Part shown: piece by piece, positions 56,501 to 64,000 of the stretch
Position numbering within the stretch: the stretch's first letter is position 1
How the letters are laid out: each line of letters begins with the position of its first letter
Assembly: GCA_963931865.1 (NCBI GenBank)
Contig: OZ007514.1
Coordinates: forward strand, 4,807,646 to 4,871,645
Origin: Axinella damicornis
Taxonomy: Eukaryota; Porifera; Demospongiae; Axinellida; Axinellidae
DNA length: 64,000 bases
Direction of reading: 5' to 3'
The notes under the pieces: model-generated
Databases searched by the model: none
What the model was told of the DNA's origin: nothing
What the model saw: only the letters and a program-made list of their open reading frames with translations
Translations under genes and position numbers: made by a program

Positions 56501-59500
56501 CCTCAACAGTTGACGAGCACTTCAATTCCAATGTCCAGCTGAGACGCACTGCCAGACATGACGTGAAGTATGCCCAAGAAGCACAGATGGAGGAGGTGCA
56601 AGCATTCCGCCTGAAGGAGAGTAGGCGGCAACAGTCCCTCAGGGAAAGGTACACAACCTCTCTCTAATAAGGACAAATTATTTTTGGTCCTAAGATGTCC
56701 AATATAGCCCCCCCCCCCCCCCCCCCCCCCCACCACCTCCTCCCCCATGTCATTTTTGTGTTTCTGGATTTTGTAGGCAAATTGCATTACCAGGGCTTAT
56801 GATAACAAGTTGTTCGGACAAATGTTGAAATTACGTGTACACTCCTGGTAGGGGAAAAATTGTGCCGCGTAATGTAATCTAAATAATCAACGTTTGACTA
56901 CTTCGGAATGGCCTGCAAAGATTCGGACTACACCGTCGTGACCGCTATGATGCAGTGACACAAAATCAAAATAATTGTGCTGAAACTTACCTTGGTGGCG
57001 GAGATACAAGCGCTTTTGTCATGCCGTCGGCCGCCATTGCTCGATCACTCTCTTCGACGTTGCATGCGTTGGTTGCCAGTACAGTCTTATGAAGGCCCCA
57101 CAAAGATTACATGTATGACCATACAGCCGTGATCGCTATCGTTCACTGACGCTTACATGCCAAACTCACCGTGCTGGCGAAGTTGTTAGCACTGTAATAA
57201 GCTCTTGTCTTACTTTTGGACGCCATTGCTGACTCGACTCGATGTCGACTGAGCATGGTCCTCACGTAACATGTGCGTTAATTGGAATGAGCTGGGTTGC
57301 GCATCCAGTTAGTTGCAACCGGCTACCAGGAGTGCGGTTGCCCCTCGAAATATATTAAAAATTTGACTGGAAATTTTTTGTTCGGACATTAGACAAACTT
57401 GACCGGATTTTGTCATGTATCAGGCTATTATCATAAGCCCTGAACTGTCGTTTAACGTGTGCATAACTAGCCTCGTTCCCAGGCCACGTGGGAGGAGAGG
57501 CGGCCTGGGAACGAGGCTAGTCTTCAGGGATGCGTGGACTCACCAACACACCAGTGAGTCCACAAGAGATTCACACTGGTGGCCGAGAAGTTGGAATAAG
57601 TGCTCATGACTAACGAGTGGTTGCTACAGTTCAGGCTTGTCTTGTGGACGACCACCTACAATGTAGTGCTCCTTGGGTCTTGGAGGCTATTTTTCTAAAG
57701 ACAGCTGCATGTACACTGGCACAAGTACTGTATACTCATAGTAAATGATTCCGAGAACTAGCCTCATTCCCAGGCCCCCGCCCAGCTTTTCGTCGCTTGC
57801 AGTACGAAAAAGCAAAGTTTTGCATATTGTTCAACTAACTGCACGTTCATTGCTTGGTGTGTATGACAGTCGCCCAGATACGTTATATGATTTTCTCTGC
57901 TGTTCTGAGCCTCAGTGCGCCCACATTCACTTACATGTAACTACCCTTGATGTCACACAGGTTAGGAATGGTACCGGGCCCTCTGCGTTCTTCGTGCAAT
58001 TGAAAATGGCGTGGGCCTGAGAACATGCAAAGATCAAAAATGCACAATCGATCAGCACTAGCATCATGCACAGTGGTTGTGAGTAGGCGAGTGTTTGTCT
58101 GCTCTTCGTGCCAACTGCATGAGTTGGCAGGCCACAGGAGTTACAAATGTACGTCCAAAGCCCATCCTGTCAAATGATCAGCGCTTCCTTATAACCTTCA
58201 ACCCGTCTTGGGTGCACCAAAATGCTTGTGACGTCTTGAGAAAACATTTCATATATTATTCCCTTCTGGGGAACTGTGTTTCTCATTTCCTCTTGCACGA
58301 CAACGATTACGGGCATGTTGTTGAGTAAAGGTCTGATGTGGGCCATAAATTTGTGCTGAAAATCCTGAGTGATTCCTAACCTCGTTCCCAGTCCTTCTCA
58401 CCCCAGTGTTTATCGCTTGCAAATGCTGGGGTGAGAAGGACTGGGAACGAGGCTATTAATGGTTCCATGTCATGTACATGTATACGCTACCTAAGTTGCC
58501 GATTATTTCGCGTGGCAAAAATTTCGCAGTCTAGCCACTCAACGTGATACATAAATATTTCGCGGAGGGAAATTTTCGCTGATTACATCCTGTGAAAATA
58601 AATATTTCCGCTCGCTCGTAATATTAAATTTTGCGATTGACAGTGTGATCGCGCCTATGGAGGACGAGTTAGCGATCGAGCTGTGTATGCTTGGCTTCAT
58701 GTCTACAGCGAAGCAACTGAGCTACTGTGTGAGCATAAGTCCAGGAACACGAAGGACGGTAACTGTTATGCCTAGCTGTGGAAAAATATTTCGCGCGTTT
58801 AATATTCGCGGTCTTACTTCATCCGCGAATACCGCGAAAATTTCCCCACCGCGAAATTAACTGCAACTACGGTATATGCACACTGAGTACCTAGCTAACA
58901 CTCGCTTCATTTGGTGTAGTGGTCCATCATGATCCTCCATCTCGGTTTCAGCCTCTGTTTGATTTTGTCCTCATCCCGTCTGTCCCTAGGGAGGAGGAGG
59001 ACAGGCTGCAGGCAGAGAAGGTGGCACAGAAGCTGAAGGAAGTGAGTGTGTAAACAATTTCATTATGGCTGCCAAGTGTTATGCTATGCAGATGTTGCTG
59101 TGGAGGGATTAGTGCTGTTTCACCTACTCCCATTTCACCTACTACATGTAGTATTTAATTAGTGCCATTATGGTCTATCATGATAGGGAAGATGTTGTAT
59201 ACAGGTGTTTGCAGGTCACTTGTCGCGTGCAGGAACGGAAGGATTTTGAATCGTCCAATGAAATAATTGTTTGCACGTGACCATGGCCCAGGCCAGGCTA
59301 GAATGGTACTGCATGGTAACGCTAGTGCTCGTGGCTAAGGAATGGTGAGACCTACGGTTTTTGCCAAACCCGCAGCAAAATGTGAGTCTAAAAGTCTCAG
59401 GTGAGTGAGAGGACTGTGCAGCAATTCACAGAACGGTTTACAGTTGCATGAAATGTGAGCCCTTCCGCACAGAAGAATGGCACAGCTTGATTGCTGAGCG

Positions 59501-62442
59501 AATGTGACGAGTCAACATCTTGAACGAGTTCTGAGACTACATCTTGAATGTGCCTCATTGCACTGATGTGAGCTCGTGGCAGTCACGTGAATTTCGGTCA
59601 TTTCATTGGACAATTCGAAATCCTTCATTCACGCACGCGACAGGTGATCTGCGAACATCTGTAGTCCACAGGAGAAACTAGCTGGAGATACGGGACTGGA
59701 CGGGCACCGCCATTGTCAAAGTTGGTCTGTGATCTCACTGTCCACACGCTGTTCGAGTCCGTCATGGGACCACTGAGTATTACGTTATTTCCTGCGTAGA
59801 CCACACCTACGGGCATCCTCTACGCAGGAGAATCGCTTTAAGAGCCAAATATCACTACCAGATGAGAGCCATGAAATGTATATGAAAATCCACAGGTTTA
59901 CCATATGCTTTCCATTGGCAGTTTCATGCAATTTTCATGACCTATGAATTCCAGAAACCTATGAATTTTTAACGTTCCCCAGGGATTTCATAGGTACAGT
60001 TTGTTGGAAAATACCATGAAATTTATGTGAAAACAGTGTGAATTAGTATGTGGAATTTCCATGAAAAGTTTCCATGGATTTTCCATGGAATACCCATGAA
60101 TTTTCTTGGAACTCTTATCATGGTATTTCATAGCATTTTCATGCCTGAATTTCCTAGCAATTTCATGTGATTTTCATTTTCATCCCCCCCAAATTAATGC
60201 GAATGAAAATGCTATGAAATTGCTTTCATGCTGTTTTTCATACATGGAATTTGAATGCCATACGTACCCAAATTAATGCGAATGAAAATGCTATGAAATT
60301 GCTTTCATGCTGTTTTCATACATGGAATTTGAATGCCATACGTACATGAATGGAATGGGACTGATCAGACGTATAATTACACTCCTGGTAGGGGAAAAAT
60401 TGTGCCGCGTAATATAATTAATGTAAATAACTCGTTCGAGTGATAGGAATTGCGTACGAAGATTCTGACTACACCTTCGTGATCGCTATCATGCACTGTC
60501 CCAACCGTACAATTTTGGTGCTGAGACTCACCTCGGTGGTGGAGATACAAGTGCTTTTGTTGTGCCGTCAGCCGCCATTGTTCGATCGCTCCCTTCGACG
60601 TTGGTTGCCAGTACAGTCTTACGAAGGCCCCACAAAGATTCTGACCACACAGCCATGATTGCTGTCGTTCACTGACGCTCACATGCTGAAACTCACCGTG
60701 GTGGCGAAGTTGTGAGCGCTGTATTAAGTTCTTGTCTTCCCTTCGGACGCCATTGCCGACTCGAACGTGGTCCTCACGTGACATGTGCGTTAATTGGAAT
60801 GAGCCAATGCAATGCGTAGCTTGCGCTACCAGCGAGTTGCAACCGGTTGCATTGCGGCTACCAGGAGTGCGGTTGCCCCTCGTTATGAATAATTATATAA
60901 TCGGTAGGACTTGGCATCAATGAAGGCACACATACTCTTCATCCTGCACTTTCAGACTTGCTCTATTGAAATCCATCAACCCAGCCAGTTACCATCGGTG
61001 GTACCCTTCTGTACAGTAATCCAGTCAACTATTGCATTTTGAGTCACAAGGCCTAAGTACCAGGGCAGTTAGTTTAAGAAGAAGTATAGGTAGGGGGTTG
61101 GTCTTCGATGCATGCAGCTACAGAGCAGTCAGTTCAGATGAAATGTTTCATTTTCCAAACTAGCTATATAGCTGCTTTACCTAACAACCTACTGGGACCT
61201 TCATCCTGTTACCAAAGATCTTGAGTGGCCTAGGGCCCTCACCTGCACTTCTCAGTTCCATGATTATGAGCCTGAACTATTTTGCAAGTAGAACTTGTAC
61301 CACTTATCCAGAAGCTACTACATCCAGAGGCTACCGTTACAGCTGGGATCACAATTGGGAGTGAAATCTAGTGCCAAATTATATGACTGGCTCTCAGGGT
61401 TACAGTATTCTTGCCTACCGTTCAGCAGCAGACTCTCCTCGATAGTCCCAGAACTTCAACAGCAATAGTAGTTCCCAACTAACTGACCAGCAAACCCAAG
61501 AAAAGTCTGAAAACACGATGCAGCTACCTGGCCTCAATCTCCAACAGCTGCTTACTTTAGATACTTATGCGCCTTTTCATTTCCATGGCGTTTTCATGGA
61601 AAGCAAGCTCAGACATCAAGACTTTCATGGGATTTCCATGCGATTTTCATGTTACTGATTTTCACTGCATTTTCATACGTTGGAATTCACATGGCTTTCA
61701 TGGGATTTCCATGTTACTAATTTTCACTGCATTTTCATACACTGGAATTCACGTGGCTTTCATGGGATTTTAAGAGCCGGAACACTCATGTGTTTTTCAT
61801 AGCTCTGAAGTCATACCATTTTCATAGGTTGTGAGAATCGAGATCATTTTTCATGGATATTTCATATGTAATGAAAATCCTATGACGCGATTTTCATGGC
61901 CATTTTCATGGGTAGCAACACCTTTTCCTAGGAATTTCATATACATTTCATGGGAATATGACCTGGTAGTGTATGAAACTTCAAATGGTCCCACCACGGA
62001 CTCGACGGGCGTGCGGACGGTGTGGATATGGAGAATCTCTGATGGTTACGGTGCCCGTCTAGTCCGTATCTTCAGGTGGTTTCTCCTGTGGTCTTCTTGA
62101 CAGGTGTTCATGTTTTGGATGTTGAAGTGTTAATGTTAGTTCGTTCACAGCAGCGCTAGGACTATGAGTAGGCGTAATGAGACCTTAGGGATGTGCATAC
62201 ATATATCTACCTGACCCTTCCTTCCCTGCGCGCAATGCTAAAAGCGATCCGCACCGGGGTTGGTTGGGTCTGGGACCAAGACTAACCCTGGGGTGATCAT
62301 AATTTGAATGTACACACACTGCCATATCCCCACCACACCCACACACCCCCAAACCCACACCCACACACCTGCACACACACACACACCCGCTCACACACAC
62401 ACACACCTGCACACACACACACACCTGCACACACACACACAC

Positions 62443-62507
<65 letters not shown>

Positions 62508-63674
62508 CACCCAAATGCACACAGGAGGAAGACATTCAGATGGCCATGAAGATGCAGGATGAGCTCATGGCAAAGAAGATGCACGACGCGGAGATGAAAA
62601 GGTGTGGATTGATAAATGCTTTCGAGTCTAAATAGAGCCCATCCAAAGAAATTCTGAGGGGGCCTGCAATCTGGGGTGCATCTAGGCCTTATGGTAGTTA
62701 TAAATAGTAAAGTCTCCTAGTTTGAAGCCTATAAAGTATGTTTAGTTTGGGCAGCATGTACAAGACACACACTCACACATCTACGCACACACAACACAAG
62801 GATTGCCATGCGCCAGCAGCAAGAGCAGGCTGACCACCGAATGGCTCGTCAGACAAGCCTGACGGAGGAGAGTGTGATACAGGAGAGAAGGAGGAGAGAG
62901 CAGGAGCTGTCTGAGAAGGAGATCCAGCGATTGAAGCAGCTTGAGCTGCAGAAAAGAGCAGGAGGAGGGACACAGCCACAGAGGTGGGGAGGGAGGGAGG
63001 GAGGGAGGGAGGGAGGGAGGGAGGGAGGGAGGGTGGGAGGGAGGAAGAGGGAGTGAGGGAGGAAGGGAAGGAGGGTGGGAGGGAGGAAGGGAAGGAGGGA
63101 GGGAGAGGGAGGGAAGGAGGGAGGGAGGGAGGGAGAGGGAGGGAGGGAGGAAGGGAAGGAGGGTGGAAGGGCCGGAAGGAGGGAGGGAGGGAGGGAGGGA
63201 GGGAGGGAGGGAGGGAGGGAGGGAGGGAGGGAGGGTGGGAGGGAGGAAGAGGGAGTGAGGGAGGAAGGGAAGGAGGGTGGGAGGGAGGAAGGGAAGGAGG
63301 GAGGGAGAGGGAGGGAAGGAGGGAGGGAGGGAGGGAGAGGGAGGGAGGGAGGAAGGGAAGGAGGGTGGAAGGGCCGGAAGGAGGGAGGGAGGGAGGGAGG
63401 GAGAGGGAGGGAGGAAGGGAGGGAGGGAGAGTGAGGGAGGGAGGGAGGGAGGGAGGGTGGTAGGGAGGAAGGAGGTGGGTAGGTAAGTAGGTAGGTGGGG
63501 AGGAGGGAATGAAGAGAGGAAAGGAGTGAGGGAGGGAGGAGGAGGAGGAAGGGTGATTGAGAGGATAGAATGTGTTACCAATTATTTTTCTCGCTGCAGG
63601 TCAAGTTACACCTCCAGAGATCCTGGAAGGTCATTGCCCCCTCAACTACAGAGCCCAGTTGGAGAACAACAGAG
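50510..63674 (+). CDS. CCDC50: CCDC50-like protein, seven coding exons (3' end beyond window)
   Basis: Exons: 50510-50549, 52396-52458, 56510-56648, 58990-59041, 62525-62601, 62801-62983, 63600-63674; all phases agree. Exon 1 gives [13 protein letters not shown]. Exon 2 gives [20 protein letters not shown]. Exon 3 gives [20 protein letters not shown] and [20 protein letters not shown]. Exons 4-6 give [37 protein letters not shown] and [18 protein letters not shown]. These follow vertebrate CCDC50 closely (LPGV, RDFxVxED..LAHxLQEQE, xSNVQ, repeated IA..LQEEL units). CCDC50/Ymer binds ubiquitin and modulates receptor-kinase and NF-kB signalling in vertebrates. Intron 1 uses a GC donor (AAAG/GCGAGT). 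The last visible exon ends in phase 2, so the gene continues. Confidence 0.87.
50959..51061. mobile_element. TAGCCTCGTTCCCAG-family MITE with 9-bp duplication
   Basis: Ends TAGCCTCGTTCCCAGTCCCA and inverse; TTGGTGGAT flanks both sides. In CCDC50 intron 1. Confidence 0.88.
51258..51361. mobile_element. TAGCCTCGTTCCCAG-family MITE with near-perfect 9-bp duplication
   Basis: Same internal sequence as 50959-51061. Flanks ATAGTTTGT and ATAGCTTGT differ at one base. Confidence 0.85.
52525..52760. repeat. G run and polypurine tract
   Basis: A G run of about 23 bases, then GGGAGGA-type purine sequence on the plus strand, in CCDC50 intron 2. Confidence 0.85.
53225..53661. mobile_element. two minimal TAGCCTCGTTCCCAG-family hairpins
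   Basis: About 45 bases at 53227-53271 (CTCATTCCCAGGCCC, CGGGCCTGGGAATGAG) and about 62 bases at 53600-53661 (TATCCTCGTTCCCAGGCC and inverse). Both are mostly just the two termini joined. Confidence 0.7.
53801..54000. other. assembly gap (200 N)
   Basis: Exactly 200 N. The right edge enters a 29-bp CTTCAGCTGCTGCTCCCCGA tandem array, so a collapsed or unread minisatellite is the likely cause. Confidence 0.95.
54001..54270. repeat. 29-bp minisatellite element, right part
   Basis: About six units of CTTCAGCTGCTGCTCCCCGA-TTGCGTCCA, then a tail with GAGGTTCGAAGGT. Same family as 46200-46740. Confidence 0.85.
54271..55100. other. CCDC50 intron spacer
   Basis: No gene recognised; ATTATGCCT/AGGCATAAT palindrome near 54950. 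Confidence 0.45.
55109..55169. mobile_element. 61-bp mini-element with 8-bp duplication
   Basis: Begins CAGAGGGTTCAGGG and ends CGGCGGCCCTG; ATTGCTAT lies directly outside both ends (55101-55108, 55170-55177). The interior is G/C-rich. CAG-starting termini and 8-bp duplication fit a hAT-derived miniature. Confidence 0.7.
55669..55984. mobile_element. TAGCCTCGTTCCCA MITE containing a SINE
   Basis: Outer arms TAGCCTCGTTCCCAAGCTGC, CTTTTTGTCGCATACTGTA and their inverse. Between them lies a minus-strand tRNA-derived SINE (55722-55912: GGCCAAGCGGTTAAAGCA, GGTTCGAATCC). TCTTGGCCACTAG is repeated three times at one SINE edge. Confidence 0.8.
56085..56509. repeat. 420-bp polypyrimidine tract before CCDC50 exon 3
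   Basis: Almost pure C/T on the plus strand, ending at CAACAG, the exon 3 acceptor. Translations of it are not genes. Confidence 0.93.
56832..57345. mobile_element. CACTCCTGGTAG-ended element, copy 1
   Basis: Begins ACACTCCTGGTAGGGGAAAA, TTGTGCCGCGTAAT and ends GCTACCAGGAGTGCGGTTGC. A second copy is at 60379-60882. Both hold GACTACACC-TCGTGA and GCCGCCATTG phrases. Confidence 0.8.
57468..58455. mobile_element. further TAGCCTCGTTCCCAG-family copies
   Basis: A 52-base hairpin at 57468-57519, a single left arm at about 57758-57808, and a hairpin at 58377-58455 (CTCGTTCCCAGTCCTTCTCA and inverse). Confidence 0.75.
58485..58878. mobile_element. TTTCGCG-rich inverted-repeat element
   Basis: Diverged ends TATACGCTACCTAAGTTGCC and the inverse of ACTGCAACTACGGTATA. 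Many TTTCGCGG and GCGAAATT words. A 71-codon frame (58645-58860) runs mostly within the repeats and is not convincing. Confidence 0.65.
59640..62105. mobile_element. nested inverted-repeat structure
   Basis: Outer arms at about 59640-59780 and 61985-62105 are inverted (CACAGGAGAAAC, GATACGG, GACGGGCACCG, GTCCACACG). Inside, CACTACCAG plus CATGAAATGTATATGAAA (about 59850-59890) is mirrored near 61930-61975. The interior is a long diverged TTTCATGG/AATTTTCATG repeat field, itself holding the element at 60379-60882 and an 80-bp tandem duplication at 60189-60347. Confidence 0.7.
60379..60882. mobile_element. CACTCCTGGTAG-ended element, copy 2
   Basis: About 85 percent similar by eye to 56832-57345, same ends and same interior order, with a TTGCATT-containing extra piece near the right end. 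Confidence 0.8.
62320..62510. repeat. (CA)n microsatellite with ACACCTGC interruptions
   Basis: Runs up to shortly before the CCDC50 exon 5 acceptor at 62524. Confidence 0.95.
62984..63545. repeat. GGGA polypurine array with 202-bp higher-order duplication
   Basis: Pure GGGA/GGAAGGA runs. The block from about 63031 to 63180 recurs about 202 bases downstream, including the rare GGAAGGGCCGGAAGG marker (63166 and 63368). Fills CCDC50 intron 6; frames across it are artefacts. Confidence 0.9.
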
Positions 63675-64000
63675 GTACATTGGTTTTGCATACTGCTTGC
63701 GGCTTGCATCGTCCCCAGGCCCTGTGTGGCCTGAGAATGAGGCTAGCTTGCAGCTAGACTAAGTATTTTTCCAGGCCACACACCTTGCTATTCGCCCCCA
63801 AACTAGTACTCACTGTTTGTGCATGTGCGTAATATAATTCTCTGTAAAAGACACCCTTGGCCTTGTCCATAGGTTATACTAACCAAGAATTCAGAATAGA
63901 CTCCAGTGGCGATCTTGCTTGCAGAGCCTGTTACTTGGACATAGCAGTTAGAACCTTAATTTCAGCCAGACGGAAATCGTATGGAAAATCCATTTTCCAA

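Noticed and set aside
58645..58860. 71-codon frame within the TTTCGCG element
   Set aside because: Half of it is the element's terminal repeat; no conservation visible.
62781..63581. 266-codon minus-strand frame of [11 protein letters not shown] type
   Set aside because: Simple GGGA repeat read in reverse; the real coding strand there is plus (CCDC50 exon 6).

Overview
This window looks like nuclear DNA from an early-branching animal, most likely a sponge. I infer this from two animal-type spliced genes with GT-AG introns (GIGYF and CCDC50 families), dense short DNA transposons, dispersed ACATGTACATG-type words, and intronless GPCR and AIG1-type genes. The species call is inference; the presence of animal genes is not. 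About 200 N bases (53801-54000) mark an assembly gap.

Layout. 1-2107: 5' part of a non-LTR retrotransposon on the minus strand (PHD-finger ORF1, then the start of an endonuclease ORF2). 2200-6720: a degenerate satellite field carrying a foldback element, small MITEs and a reverse-transcriptase fragment. 7010-7517: a CAGGG-ended MITE. 8482-9855: an intronless AIG1/GIMAP-like GTPase with an unusual coil-domain-coil tail. 10017-12375: nested repeats. 12600-13053: the 3' end of another non-LTR element. 14339-16083: a broken GPCR copy followed by an intact seven-helix receptor gene. 16100-18329: repeats and spacer.

18330-50202 (minus) is one gene, a full-length GIGYF homologue. I could assemble 21 coding exons whose phases all agree and whose summed length (3987 bases, 1328 residues plus stop) is an exact multiple of three. 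Its introns hold most of the other content: a dead hAT transposase, a non-LTR reverse transcriptase split by a 1.25-kb foldback element, a Penelope-like element split by a TA-flanked MITE, an HTH/chromo-like fragment pair, a spliced '[11 protein letters not shown]' family gene and a dead Tc1/mariner transposase, plus minisatellites and very long polypyrimidine runs.

50510-63674 (plus, continuing past the window) is a CCDC50-like gene in seven recognised coding exons. It starts 307 bases from the GIGYF start in the opposite direction, so the two probably share a promoter. GIGYF proteins act with 4EHP in translational repression and mRNA decay; CCDC50 is a ubiquitin/RTK-signalling adaptor in vertebrates. 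The rest of 53000-63600 is again repeats, including a nested inverted-repeat structure at 59640-62105.
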